A stretch of DNA of 64,000 nucleotides from an uncultured Caryophanales bacterium (GTDB lineage: Bacteria; Bacillota_I; Bacilli_A; RF39; UBA660): NCBI GenBank assembly GCA_905206805.1, contig CAJLIR010000005.1, positions 27,685-91,684 on the forward strand. Reading direction: 5' to 3'. The notes beneath the pieces were generated by a model. The model had not been told where the DNA came from. It worked only from the letters and a program-made list of their open reading frames with translations, and ran no database searches. Every line of letters starts with the position of its first letter. Position 1 is the first letter of the stretch. Positions 27,064 through 36,262 of the stretch are shown piece by piece. The position numbers were made by a program, and so were the translations under genes.

Positions 27064-30000
27064 TTAAATAATTTTATAATTATTATTTTTTTCATTACTA
27101 ATACTCAAGTTTTTAACATAAGTTGAAAGTGCATTATACATTTTTTTATATCCTGACTCATTCATATTATTTATAAAGTTATCAAAAGGATACTCATTTC
27201 TATTTTCGCGATTTTCACCTAAATCCCAAATAAAATATTTTTGCTTAAATTCATTAAAAGGAACCATTTGTCCATCAATTGTAGCTGCTGAAAGGAATTC
27301 TAAACATGAATTTTTAAATGATCCACCATTTTGTAATATCCAATTTTCAACACCTACTCCACCTAGTCCACCTTGATTTGAATCACTTCTATCTGGTTTG
27401 TAACAATTAGTCTTTTTTAAAACATACTTGGCAAGTACAATGTTCGCAATTACATCCTCATACTTATCAGAATTATTCTCTTTTATATTATTCAATCTTT
27501 CTTCCAATGCCATATCTGTTGAATACGTTGTTTTATTAGTTTTTTGAGTAAATGTAACATCTATATCTATCGTTTTTTCTAATCCATCTATATTAATTCC
27601 TGTTCCTCTAACTCTTCCTTCTTTTCCAGGAATATTTTTTGATGGATTTAAATATTCATTTAAATTTTTTTCAAGATTTTTTAGATTAGATATTAAACAA
27701 TTTTTTTCATCGTATGTATATAAATTTCTCTTATCTAATCTTAAATAATAATCATAGTCATAATCATTAGGCAGATTAGTTCCTCTTGCAGTCGATCCGA
27801 TTCCTATTAAATCAGCTTCTCCATATTTTAATTCTAAAGACAAATTATCCTTAACAATATTAGAATTAGTATTATTTGTAATCCAATTTTTTAAATGATC
27901 AAACACTTTAACCTTATACTGTTCTACCTCTTTAAATTCTTGTCTTTTCATCTTTTTTATTGATTCTATTCCAGGAATTATTAAGTTATTGTTTTCATCA
28001 TATAAATCCGGAAGATTTAAATCATTAGATAACTTATATTCACTTGAATCATATCTTTTAATTCCTGATACCAAATTTCTTTTTTCTTTAAATTCATCAG
28101 GAGAATATATTAATTTACCTTCCATAGAATATACTGGGATATAAGTATTGTTTTTAGCAAGTTCCATTTTTAATGCATCAATTTTTTCTAAATTTTCATT
28201 ATTATAAATAATACTATCAATAATTTCTGTACCTGTACCCGTTCTAATCCCCCAGTGATTCTTATAACCACCTTTTTCTGTATTTGTAGCAAATGCTTCA
28301 TACTTCTTAGGATCATATTTAAAATCTCTAACTTTTCCATCAATATCTCTACTAATTTCAATATTGGGATTATTTTTTACATCTTTTATAATTACAAATA
28401 CATCACCAAATCCAAATCCAGTTGGTGTTCCAGAAATAGTATTATAATTATTATTTGAAATATCATCTTCAGTAATATATGTCCAATCAGTATCAAGAGG
28501 TGTTGTATCTGATTCACTCGTTCCAGTAAATGTTCCTAAATATTCCTTACAAACATTTCCATAATTTAAAACACTTCCTATACAATCAATATTACCAATG
28601 CATCTAATTAAATCTCCTTGTGATATTTTAAAATTTTCACTAACATTTTTAATATTTTTTTCATTAATTAAATTACATTCATTAAAAACATCATTTTTCA
28701 ATTGATTAAAAGTTTTATACCCAGCAAAATATAAATAATATCTAGTTATACTATCTAAAAGACCATATTTACCTTTTCCAACAAATTCATTTTTTATAAA
28801 TTCCAATTTTTCTTTTTCATTATTAAAATTTTTATCTAATTTATTTTTATTACTTATTTCATATAACATATCTATATGACTAGAAAACATATCATATTGA
28901 AATTTTTCCTTTTCATTTAATGAATTATAATCAACTTCTTTCATAATAATTTTATTTAATAAATTATTTCCAATTTCTAAATTTTCAATATATTCTTTTA
29001 ATTCAAAATTATTTGATTTTAAAGATATATTAAATAAATCATTACTTATAGTTACAAATCTTTTATCATTAGGTTTTGAAAAATATAAACCTATTTTATT
29101 ATCAAATATTTTATCCATACTTGAATCTAATAATGAAGGTGCCATTCTACTTTTATCTTCAAAGTCAAATAGTTCTCTTCCACTATATTTTTTTGAAAAT
29201 TCAGGATATATACTTCTAAAACATAAATATGTTTTTGCATAAGGAGGTAAATTATTTTTTAAAAATATATTTTCAATACTATCAATTTTCTTGTTAAATT
29301 CTTTTTTATCAATAGATTCATCAGAATTATAAACAGATATTAAACCTTTTATATCAATATTTTGAATTTCCATAGAATTAGAAAGAGTAATGCGTTCAAA
29401 TATTGGCATATATTTGTCCTTTTCACTTTTAATTAATTCATATGTTATTTCATAATTATTTGATACTATATAATCAGCAAATTTTTTTGCGACTAAATAA
29501 CCATCAGATTCAAATAATTTTAAATTTGCAATTACATCACTCCAATAATATTTATCAGTAATACACATATTCATAAGCAATATTCTTTTTTCATCAGTTT
29601 CAAAAGAATTAATAATTTTACATTTATTTTCATCATCAAATTTATCTAAAAATTGAATCTTTTTTTCTTCATCACTTAATGTACCTATAACAACAGTTTT
29701 ATAGTAATCACTATTTAATTTATCCAGGCAGTAAATTTTTTTATCATCATCACTCAATGTTTCTATAACAACAGTTTTATATTCCTCACTATTTAATTTA
29801 TCCAGACAGTAAATTTTTTTATAATCTTCACTTAATTTAAGTATAATAAAAACTTTGTTTTTCTCATCAGTTAATTTATCCAAGTATTGAAATTTTTTAT
29901 CATCATCGCTTAATGTTTCTATAACAAAAGCTTTAAGCAGTTCTTCGTTTAATTTATCTAAACATTGGATTTTTTTATCATCATTACTTAATAATTGAAT

Positions 30001-30279
30001 AATTCTAGTTTTATATTCTTCATCATTTATTTCATCTAAAAATTGGATCTTTTTCTCATCACCGTTTAACCTTGCAATGACAGAAGCTTTGAGACATTCA
30101 TCAGTTAATTTATCCAAACATTGAATTTTTTTATCATCGCTACTTAATGATATAATAATTTCAAATTTATATTCTTCATTATTTATTTTATTTAAATATT
30201 GGATTTTTTGATTATCATCACTTAATGTTTTAATAAATTCAAAGGTTTCCTTCTCATTATTTTGACTATCATTTAGCAT
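27064..30279 (-). CDS. Large repeat protein with C-terminal nucleotidyltransferase domain
   Basis: About 1,071 residues from the Met at 30279 (AGGT upstream), or 1,091 from an ATG at 30339 lacking a ribosome site. N-terminus: eight 26-residue repeats of the form LSDDDKKIQCLDKLNDE. A long middle region includes HWGIRTGTGTEI and YIPVYSMEGKLIYSPDEF, unknown to me. C-terminus: a class I nucleotidyltransferase core, GIGSTARGTNLP followed by DYDYDYYLRL, with a third acid in TIDIDVTF. A GGLGGVGVEN...GGSF segment resembles archaeal CCA-adding/OAS-type enzymes. Its product is unknown. It lies between 30-bp repeats. Confidence 0.72.
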   Translation of the reverse strand: MLNDSQNNEKETFEFIKTLSDDNQKIQYLNKINNEEYKFEIIISLSSDDKKIQCLDKLTDECLKASVIARLNGDEKKIQFLDEINDEEYKTRIIQLLSNDDKKIQCLDKLNEELLKAFVIETLSDDDKKFQYLDKLTDEKNKVFIILKLSEDYKKIYCLDKLNSEEYKTVVIETLSDDDKKIYCLDKLNSDYYKTVVIGTLSDEEKKIQFLDKFDDENKCKIINSFETDEKRILLMNMCITDKYYWSDVIANLKLFESDGYLVAKKFADYIVSNNYEITYELIKSEKDKYMPIFERITLSNSMEIQNIDIKGLISVYNSDESIDKKEFNKKIDSIENIFLKNNLPPYAKTYLCFRSIYPEFSKKYSGRELFDFEDKSRMAPSLLDSSMDKIFDNKIGLYFSKPNDKRFVTISNDLFNISLKSNNFELKEYIENLEIGNNLLNKIIMKEVDYNSLNEKEKFQYDMFSSHIDMLYEISNKNKLDKNFNNEKEKLEFIKNEFVGKGKYGLLDSITRYYLYFAGYKTFNQLKNDVFNECNLINEKNIKNVSENFKISQGDLIRCIGNIDCIGSVLNYGNVCKEYLGTFTGTSESDTTPLDTDWTYITEDDISNNNYNTISGTPTGFGFGDVFVIIKDVKNNPNIEISRDIDGKVRDFKYDPKKYEAFATNTEKGGYKNHWGIRTGTGTEIIDSIIYNNENLEKIDALKMELAKNNTYIPVYSMEGKLIYSPDEFKEKRNLVSGIKRYDSSEYKLSNDLNLPDLYDENNNLIIPGIESIKKMKRQEFKEVEQYKVKVFDHLKNWITNNTNSNIVKDNLSLELKYGEADLIGIGSTARGTNLPNDYDYDYYLRLDKRNLYTYDEKNCLISNLKNLEKNLNEYLNPSKNIPGKEGRVRGTGINIDGLEKTIDIDVTFTQKTNKTTYSTDMALEERLNNIKENNSDKYEDVIANIVLAKYVLKKTNCYKPDRSDSNQGGLGGVGVENWILQNGGSFKNSCLEFLSAATIDGQMVPFNEFKQKYFIWDLGENRENRNEYPFDNFINNMNESGYKKMYNALSTYVKNLSISNEKNNNYKII
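29602..30225 (-). repeat. Eight tandem 26-residue coding repeats
   Basis: Within the large protein, consecutive 26-residue units start L-S/N-x-D/E and share KKIQ-x-LDK-L-x-D/E followed by K-x-x-V/I-I. They look like helical-hairpin (HEAT-like) solenoid units. DNA identity between units is high in places, so copy number could vary among strains. Confidence 0.8.
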
Positions 30280-30339
30280 ATATTTACCTATAAATAAGTA
30301 AAAATTGTAATTGTATATTTTTTTACTTAATCCTTTCAT

Positions 30340-30543
30340 TCATATTATTTTAATTATAAATTGATTGATATATAATCTATTAATGACTAACTTTCCAGCA
30401 AATTGCAGTAGTATTATATAATAAGTATAATAAAAAAAATATTTAAAATCAATACACATTAATAATTAGTAATATTTAAATTCAAACTAAGAAATATTAT
30501 ATCAAACAAAACTAAACAAATTTTAACAAGTTTTAATTCAAAA
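30340..30543. other. Non-coding gap upstream of the large repeat gene
   Basis: About 200 bp of AT-rich DNA inside the islet with no convincing reading frame. It should hold the promoter of the large gene; I see no standard -35/-10 pair with correct spacing. Confidence 0.4.
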
Positions 30544-30573
30544 CAAAAATAGACTTAAAAGTCTATTCTAAAA
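30544..30573. repeat. 30-bp direct repeat at the native yetF 3' end
   Basis: Contains the last yetF codons, the TAG stop and the AATAGACTT/AAGTCTATT terminator. Identical to 27005-27034, 3,539 bp away. Confidence 0.8.
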
Positions 30574-31297
30574 TATTTCTAACACTCAAATTTCTATTAT
30601 CTTCATAGATTGTAAGTTTAAAATCAAAATCAAGAGTTGCTAATAAAATACCATCTGTACTATCATATCCTTGTACTTTTAATTCATGCATTAACCATTC
30701 ATTACTTTTATTCATATTAGATAAATTGTCATAAATTACTTTACCATCAATAATTACATTAGCACATATACACGATTTTTTAACTTTCAAATTCATATCT
30801 TGAACAGTTACTGGTCTATTTTGAGATTTAGGTAAAATACTAACTTGTCCATTTGATTCCATAATCGCATATTCAACTTCATTTAAGTCAAAATTTCCAT
30901 TAGTACGACATTGTTGTAATAACTCATTAATGTTCATTCTAACTTTTTTTAAATTTTTTTTAATAATATGACCTTCCTGAATTAATATTGTTGGTTTTCC
31001 AAGAAAAAAACCACGCATTCTCATACTTTTTAAACTCCAAAGCGAAACACCATACGAAATAAGTCCAAAAACAAGTACAGCAACAAATGCATTAATATAT
31101 TGAATATCATTACTGAGAGATATTTCGGCAGCAAAATTACCAATTGAAATACCAATTACATAATCAAATAAACTAAGTTCAGAAACTTGTTTTTTTCCAA
31201 TAATCTTAGTAACTATAAAAAGTGTAGTTAAAGATAACAAACTTCTAATAATAACCTCTAAAACTTCTACCATATCAACTTTGTATATCATTTCCAT
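30563..31297 (-). CDS. YetF/DUF421 family membrane protein
   Basis: 244 residues. Three N-terminal membrane helices, with the family's KIIGKKQVSELSLFDYVIGI and SIGNFAAE, then a cytoplasmic domain with RGFFLGKPTILIQEG and INELLQQCR. B. subtilis paralogues are YetF, YdfS, YkjA and YrbG; some are spore-membrane proteins. Its molecular role is unknown. Ribosome site GGTGA. The stop codon lies inside the stem of its terminator, and that segment is duplicated 3.5 kb downstream. Confidence 0.92.
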   Translation of the reverse strand: MEMIYKVDMVEVLEVIIRSLLSLTTLFIVTKIIGKKQVSELSLFDYVIGISIGNFAAEISLSNDIQYINAFVAVLVFGLISYGVSLWSLKSMRMRGFFLGKPTILIQEGHIIKKNLKKVRMNINELLQQCRTNGNFDLNEVEYAIMESNGQVSILPKSQNRPVTVQDMNLKVKKSCICANVIIDGKVIYDNLSNMNKSNEWLMHELKVQGYDSTDGILLATLDFDFKLTIYEDNRNLSVRNILE

Positions 31298-31343
31298 AAA
31301 AAAATCACCTATTATTAGTATTATAAGTGATTTTAAAAATATA

Positions 31344-32483
31344 CTAGCTATTTTTTTGTTTTTTATTCTTTTTATTAGATTTTTTATTCTTTAACTCTAT
31401 ATTATCATTTTCTTCCTTATCATGTTTAATCTTTTTAATTTTATCAATAATTATATTATTATCTTTATCAATAACTACATTAGTTTTAATTATAAAAATA
31501 AATACAATAACAGTTAAAACACCATATACAATATATCCTAATGTTCTATCTTTAAGTACATATAAAATTGATGCGAAAGCAAATAATAAATCAATAAAAT
31601 ATATTATCAATACTGTTGCAGTTTGTGAAAAATTTCTATTTAATAATTGATGATGAATATGAAATTTATCTGCTTTTGATGGACTTTCTCCTTTTAATAA
31701 TCTTCTTATTATAGCAAATAATGTATCTAATATTGGTATTGCTAAAATTAGTAATGGTATTATTAAAGATGTCATTGTTACATTTTTAAATCCTAATAGG
31801 GCAATTACAGAAATAATAAATCCCATAAACATTGATCCAGAATCTCCTGCAAATATACTTGCGGGATGAAAATTATGAACTAAAAATCCTAATGTTGAAC
31901 CTAACATTACAAAAGATAATACGAAATCTAATCCAAAATGACCTTGAATAGTTGCGATTATTCCAACTGTTAAAAAATATATTGAACTAATTCCTCCAGA
32001 TAATCCATCTAGTCCATCAATTAAATTTATACAATTTATACATCCTAAAATAAAAAATACTGTTATTGGATAAGCTAATATTCCAAAATGTAAATCAATA
32101 CCAAAAGCACTTACATTATCAAGTAAAAATTGTCCATAAAAAACAATTACACAAGCACTTGCCAACTGACCTATAAATTTTACACTTGGTTTTAATTCTG
32201 TCATATCATCAATTAAACCTATTAAAATAATTAAAAATCCACCTATTAAAATAGAATTCATTTGAACACTTGTTTCACTAAATAACATATATCCAAGTAA
32301 AAATCCTAGAAAAATTCCTATACCACCCATTTTAGGCATTGGTTTTGTATGAATATGTCTAGTACGAGGTATATCTACAGCTCCTATTTGCATTGCGAGT
32401 TTTTTTATAAATGGCATAATTATTGCCACAAAACAAAATGTTGTTATTACTATCAATAATATTTTTACAATTACTTCTTCCAT
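31344..32483 (-). CDS. tagO: Undecaprenyl-phosphate GlcNAc-1-phosphate transferase (TagO/WecA type)
   Basis: Polyprenol-phosphate sugar-1-P transferase of the MraY/WecA/TagO family, starting wall teichoic acid or other wall-polysaccharide synthesis. About ten membrane helices. Motifs: KPMPKMGGIGIF, LIGLIDDMTELKPS (catalytic Asp pair), NLIDGLDGLSGG, AGDSGSMFMGF and the HIHHQL loop that distinguishes this branch from MraY. A Lys/Asn-rich hydrophilic tail of about 45 residues follows the last helix. Ribosome site GGTGG. It precedes yetF by 46 bp. Confidence 0.94.
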   Translation of the reverse strand: MEEVIVKILLIVITTFCFVAIIMPFIKKLAMQIGAVDIPRTRHIHTKPMPKMGGIGIFLGFLLGYMLFSETSVQMNSILIGGFLIILIGLIDDMTELKPSVKFIGQLASACVIVFYGQFLLDNVSAFGIDLHFGILAYPITVFFILGCINCINLIDGLDGLSGGISSIYFLTVGIIATIQGHFGLDFVLSFVMLGSTLGFLVHNFHPASIFAGDSGSMFMGFIISVIALLGFKNVTMTSLIIPLLILAIPILDTLFAIIRRLLKGESPSKADKFHIHHQLLNRNFSQTATVLIIYFIDLLFAFASILYVLKDRTLGYIVYGVLTVIVFIFIIKTNVVIDKDNNIIIDKIKKIKHDKEENDNIELKNKKSNKKNKKQKNS

Positions 32484-32547
32484 AAAACCACCTAAACTAA
32501 TTATAGATAGTACTTAAAAAAAAATCAAGAAATTATTGATTTTTATT

Positions 32548-33537
32548 CTAATCAGAAATAAGATTAATATTATCTAATAATATACCAGTTCCTTCCGCCA
32601 CACAAGTTAACGGACTTTCCGCGACATAAACAGGCACCCTTAATTCTTGCGCTAAAAGTTTATCAAATCCATTAAGTAATGCTCCTCCTCCAGTTAAAAC
32701 AATACCTTTATCTATTATATCAGCAGATAATTCTGGTGGAGTATTTTCTAAAACTGTTTTAGCAGCATGTATAATTACATCAACACTTTCCTTTAAAGCT
32801 TCTTCTACCTCTTTAGATGATATCGTTACTGTTTTTGGTAATCCTGTTACTAAATCTCTACCTCTAACATCCATCTTTTCGTCTTTAGAGTTAGGGAAAA
32901 CATTTCCAATATTTAATTTTATATCCTGAGATGTTACCTCACCTACTAACAATTTATATTTGTCCTTAATATATTTCATTATATCAGAATCAAATGTATC
33001 ACCGGCAACTTTTACAGATTCACTTGTAACAATGCCTCCTAAAGATAAAATAGCAACGTCAGTAGTACCTCCTCCAATATCAATTACCATATTTCCACTT
33101 GGTTTTGATATATCAAGTCCTGCACCAACAGCCGCAACCTTAGGTTCATCATCTAGAAAAACTTTTTTTGCTCCAGTTCGCTCAGCAGCTTCTTTAATTG
33201 CGTTTTTTTCAACATTTGTAATATTTGAAGGACAACAAATTAAAATACGTGGTTTTGATAAAATTCCCTTACCATTTATTTTTTTTATAAAATAATTAAG
33301 CATAATTTCAGTTACCTCAAAATCAGCTATAACACCATCCTTTAGTGGTCTTATTGCGTTAACTTTTCCTGGTGTTCTTCCAAGCATCTCGTGAGCTTCT
33401 CTACCGACTGCTAGAGTTTTTTTTGTTTCTGCATCAATTGCAACAACACTTGGTTCATTTAGTACAATGCCCTGTCCTTTAACATAAATTAATACATTAG
33501 CTGTTCCTAAATCTATTCCTATATCTTTTGCAAACAT
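32548..33537 (-). CDS. mbl: MreB-family actin homologue (Mbl)
   Basis: 329 residues with the actin-like ATPase fold: GIDLGTANVLIYVKGQGIVLNEPSVVA (phosphate 1), VIDIGGGTTDVAIL (phosphate 2), and GIVLTGGGALLNG (adenosine). It organises lateral cell-wall synthesis under the membrane. The position directly after spoIIID matches B. subtilis spoIIID-mbl, which is why I name it mbl rather than mreB. The gap to spoIIID is only 12 bases, so it is probably co-transcribed. Confidence 0.93.
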   Translation of the reverse strand: MFAKDIGIDLGTANVLIYVKGQGIVLNEPSVVAIDAETKKTLAVGREAHEMLGRTPGKVNAIRPLKDGVIADFEVTEIMLNYFIKKINGKGILSKPRILICCPSNITNVEKNAIKEAAERTGAKKVFLDDEPKVAAVGAGLDISKPSGNMVIDIGGGTTDVAILSLGGIVTSESVKVAGDTFDSDIMKYIKDKYKLLVGEVTSQDIKLNIGNVFPNSKDEKMDVRGRDLVTGLPKTVTISSKEVEEALKESVDVIIHAAKTVLENTPPELSADIIDKGIVLTGGGALLNGFDKLLAQELRVPVYVAESPLTCVAEGTGILLDNINLISD

Positions 33538-33549
33538 ATTAAATCCTTT

Positions 33550-33807
33550 CTATGTATATTTTTTACTTAAATATTTATTTTTAGTTGACTCTCCACCTCT
33601 TATATGGCGAATATCAATATGATATTTTAAAATTTTTTCAACTTTTTCAAATAATTCCTCATCTATTACTAAAAGTCTTTCATGTAAATCCTTATGAACT
33701 GTGCTTTTTGAAACTTTAAATATTGCTGCAATCTCCCTTATTGTTTTTTCAGTATCAATAATATAAAGAGCTTCATTTTTAACTCTTTTTGAAATAGCAG
33801 AATCCAT
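33550..33807 (-). CDS. spoIIID: Stage III sporulation transcription regulator SpoIIID
   Basis: 85 residues. The helix-turn-helix reads TIREIAAIFKVSKSTVHKDLHERL, followed by the basic recognition extension (HIDIRHIRGGESTKNKYL) typical of SpoIIID. It is a mother-cell DNA-binding protein that activates or represses sigma-E and sigma-K genes. Length and motif match the family. It lies between spoIIQ-like and mbl, the conserved order. Weak GGGGTG ribosome site. Confidence 0.97.
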   Translation of the reverse strand: MDSAISKRVKNEALYIIDTEKTIREIAAIFKVSKSTVHKDLHERLLVIDEELFEKVEKILKYHIDIRHIRGGESTKNKYLSKKYT

Positions 33808-33858
33808 ACAACACCCCTTTAGTAAATTATATAAAAAGAGGAAATTTTTATACCGAAA

Positions 33859-33877
33859 AAAGAGCTAATGCTCTCCT
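33859..33877 (-). terminator. Terminator of the spoIIQ-like gene
   Basis: AGAGC-ATTA-GCTCT followed by TTTTT on the minus strand, overlapping the stop codon. Confidence 0.65.
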
Positions 33878-34500
33878 AAATCACTAATATTTCGATCATA
33901 ATACTCTTCTGGATTAACCAATTTACCATTAATTGATAATTCAAAATTTAAATGATCATTCAAATCTTTAGCAATATTAGAAAAACCACTTTTTCCTAAT
34001 GTTTGACCTTGAACAACTGGATCACCTTTTTTAACAACTACATCATTTAAACTTTGATAATAACCAATTATTCCATTTCCATGATCAATTTCTACAATAT
34101 TTCCAAGTAAATCATTTTCTGATACAGAACTTACTGTTCCATCTAAAATACTTACAACATCAAATGATTCTCCACTACTATAAGAAACTCCACTACTTTG
34201 TAAATATGTATCGGAATAATAAATAATTGAATTTTCTTGTTCTACCGATTCATCTTTATAATCATAAAAATCTTTAACAATTTTTACATTTTCGTTATTA
34301 TAAGGTCTTTTTATTACATTATGAATCGCAACAACTGGTTCTTCATCTTCAATAATTGTTTTCGAAACATATTCAATTTCTGGCTTTTTAAGTGTAGGAG
34401 ATGTTGCAGATTCAATAGAAAAAATTGCTCCAAATACTGATACAAATACTAAGCCATATAATGCATACTCTACCGGTTTTTTTAACCTTCTTTTTGTCAT
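33865..34500 (-). CDS. spoIIQ: SpoIIQ-like M23-domain protein, probably inactive
   Basis: 211 residues: a basic start, one membrane helix (about 14-27), a linker, then a LytM/M23-type beta domain (GTVSSVSEND...GNIVEIDHGNGIIGYY...GDPVVQGQTLG...DHLNFEL). The catalytic HxH reads HLN, and the first zinc ligand region (SGESFDVVSILDGTV) lacks His, so it should not cleave peptidoglycan. SpoIIQ forms a channel or zipper with SpoIIIAH during engulfment and is degenerate in B. subtilis too. Placement between spoIID and spoIIID supports the call. Confidence 0.85.
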   Translation of the reverse strand: MTKRRLKKPVEYALYGLVFVSVFGAIFSIESATSPTLKKPEIEYVSKTIIEDEEPVVAIHNVIKRPYNNENVKIVKDFYDYKDESVEQENSIIYYSDTYLQSSGVSYSSGESFDVVSILDGTVSSVSENDLLGNIVEIDHGNGIIGYYQSLNDVVVKKGDPVVQGQTLGKSGFSNIAKDLNDHLNFELSINGKLVNPEEYYDRNISDLGEH

Positions 34501-34516
34501 ATTATCACCTCTATTT

Positions 34517-34546
34517 TAAGTTTTAACAATATAACAAAAAATATAC
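34517..34546 (-). promoter_or_regulatory. Candidate sigma-F-type promoter of spoIIQ-like gene
   Basis: Minus strand: GTATA, 15 bases, TTAAAACTTA. It resembles the sigma-F consensus (GYWTA, then GGnnAnAnTR) except TT for GG and C for one A. spoIIR has the same arrangement. spoIIQ is sigma-F-dependent in B. subtilis. Confidence 0.4.
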
Positions 34547-34556
34547 ATTAAAATTT

Positions 34557-35477
34557 TTAATAAATTTTTTTTATTTCAACACCTTGATAATAATATTTTA
34601 AAATTTCATCATATTTATATCCATTTAAAGCCATACCCTCAGCTCCATATTGACTCATTCCAACTCCATGACCAAAACCTTTAGTATTAATATCAACACT
34701 ATTACCATTTTGTGTTATTGTAAAAAAGGTTGAACGGAGTCCAAGTAAATATTGAACTTGATCACCAGAAAAAACTTTATTATTTATCTTTATTTGTTTT
34801 ATTCTACCCGTACTAGTTGTACTAATCACCTCAACATAAACATTGTCTCTATATTCTACACCAAGTAATCTATAAAAATCAGCTAAACTAAAATGAAAGT
34901 AATCATTAAAAACTGGAGAAACATCTGCATCCCACATGGAAGCTACACTTTTTAAATATGGTTGTTGAGTTGGGAAAACCTCCCCACTATTTTCAGTATA
35001 GCCAGTACTTGTTGAAAAAAATAATGCTTCAACTACACTTCCGTTACAATCTAAATATTCACCTTTAGTTTCTAATACAGCAGCCTTAGCCTTATTTAAA
35101 TTAGATTCATAATCATTTCCCCAACGATTTTTAAGTTGATCACTATCCAGATATACCTGATTCATAACAGTATCTACAACATCATAATCTTTATTTTTAT
35201 TATACTCAAGTTGCTTTAAAACATAACTTCTTGCTGCAACAGCTTGAGCTTTTAAAGCATCCATTTCAAAACTAATTGGAACTTCTCCTGAAACAACTCC
35301 AACAATATATTCTTCAATTGGAACAACATCAATATTTCCAGTTGAATTTCGCTTTATTCTTATTGTCATATTACTCATATACTTAAATTTAACTTCTTCA
35401 GGTCCTTTAATAAAAACAGTTATAAGTATATAAGGAATTAAAATAATTAATAATGTAGCAAAAAATATCTTTTTCAT
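34557..35477 (-). CDS. spoIID: Stage II sporulation protein D (lytic transglycosylase)
   Basis: 306 residues: N-terminal membrane helix, then the SpoIID domain. VVSGEVPISFEMDALKAQAVAARSYV holds the catalytic Glu (GEVP), and GFGHGVGMSQYGAEGMA is the C-terminal signature. It degrades peptidoglycan denuded of stem peptides, with SpoIIP and SpoIIM, to drive engulfment. The substrate-binding loop region (FFSTSTGYTENSGEVF) is also present. Ribosome site GGTGAG. Upstream of the spoIIQ-like gene as in Bacillus. Confidence 0.96.
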   Translation of the reverse strand: MKKIFFATLLIILIPYILITVFIKGPEEVKFKYMSNMTIRIKRNSTGNIDVVPIEEYIVGVVSGEVPISFEMDALKAQAVAARSYVLKQLEYNKNKDYDVVDTVMNQVYLDSDQLKNRWGNDYESNLNKAKAAVLETKGEYLDCNGSVVEALFFSTSTGYTENSGEVFPTQQPYLKSVASMWDADVSPVFNDYFHFSLADFYRLLGVEYRDNVYVEVISTTSTGRIKQIKINNKVFSGDQVQYLLGLRSTFFTITQNGNSVDINTKGFGHGVGMSQYGAEGMALNGYKYDEILKYYYQGVEIKKIY

Positions 35478-35582
35478 ATCTCACCATCACTCTATTTATA
35501 TCTATGATGTGAAATAACATTTATTCATTATAATATGCGACAAATTTTTTTATATTCAAAAAAAACCAAAATAATAAATATT

Positions 35583-35780
35583 TTAGTTTATTCTGGTACT
35601 AATAAAAAAATCCATAAAAAAATTAACAACTAAATAGGATAAAGAAAGAGAAATAATAACATATAAAAGTCTAGATTGATAATATCTATTTTTCTTAAAT
35701 AAATTGTTGATATTAATACTTTCTAAAGCCCAAATAGTTAAAGGAACAGTAACACAATATAAAATTACTCTAACACTCAT
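35583..35780 (-). CDS. YwzB/DUF1146 small membrane protein
   Basis: 65 residues with two membrane helices separated by a short basic loop (NNLFKKNRYYQSRLLYV). This fits the DUF1146 (YwzB) family, which sits near atpC-murA-spoIID in Bacillus. The role is unknown. It overlaps the end of rpiB by 11 bases and so is translationally coupled to it. The match rests on size, topology and neighbourhood. Confidence 0.75.
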   Translation of the reverse strand: MSVRVILYCVTVPLTIWALESININNLFKKNRYYQSRLLYVIISLSLSYLVVNFFMDFFISTRIN

Positions 35781-36210
35781 ATTTAGTAATTTTATCTACC
35801 CTTCTATGATGTCGTTCAAGAGGTGAAAAAGGAGTTTCTATAAATGTTTCAATTATTCTTTTGATTTTATCAAAACTTAAATCCTTACTAAAAGCAATCA
35901 CATTAGCATTATTATCTATTCTTGTTAATTTAGTTTCCTTTATTGTGTTAACTTTAGCACATCTAACTCCCTTAACTTTATTTGCAGCAATACTCATTCC
36001 AATACCTGTTCCGCATATTAAAATTCCATAATCTATATTTTTATCACGAATATTTTCACTAAGTTTAAAAGCATAGTCAGGATAGTCATCATTTGAATCA
36101 TATTTTTTAGGGCCAAAGTCAACAACCTTGTAATTTGATTTTTCTAAGTAATCAATAATTTTTGATTTTAAATCCATACCATTATGATCACAAGCTATAC
36201 CTATTTTCAT
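35770..36210 (-). CDS. rpiB: Ribose-5-phosphate isomerase B (RpiB/LacAB family)
   Basis: 146 residues. N-terminal ACDHNGMDLK, catalytic Cys in GILICGTGIGMSIAANK, conserved NDDYPDYA and the basic PFSPLERHHRRV tail. It interconverts ribose-5-P and ribulose-5-P, feeding the pentose phosphate/phosphoketolase route seen elsewhere in the window. Related LacA/LacB isomerases cannot be fully excluded, but they come as pairs and this is single. Confidence 0.93.
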   Translation of the reverse strand: MKIGIACDHNGMDLKSKIIDYLEKSNYKVVDFGPKKYDSNDDYPDYAFKLSENIRDKNIDYGILICGTGIGMSIAANKVKGVRCAKVNTIKETKLTRIDNNANVIAFSKDLSFDKIKRIIETFIETPFSPLERHHRRVDKITKYEC

Positions 36211-36262
36211 ATAATCACCAATATTATTCTACAATAAAACAAAGATTTTATCAATAAAATAT

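Noticed and set aside
29602..30225. Repeat array as a CRISPR
   Set aside because: The repeats are 78-bp coding units in one reading frame with no distinct spacers and no cas genes nearby. They encode a protein solenoid.
26285..30279. A confirmed CBASS operon
   Set aside because: The nucleotidyltransferase and the membrane protein are separated by a terminator. No Cap2/Cap3 or known effector domain is visible. Kept only as a hypothesis under findings.
33865..34500. Loss of M23 zinc ligands in the SpoIIQ-like protein as a novel defect
   Set aside because: B. subtilis SpoIIQ is likewise a degenerate LytM protein with a structural role, so the loss is expected.
35478..35582. Sigma-E promoter for spoIID from GCATATT
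   Set aside because: A good -35-like GCATATT is present, but no CATACAnT-like -10 lies at 13-15 bases, so I do not list it.
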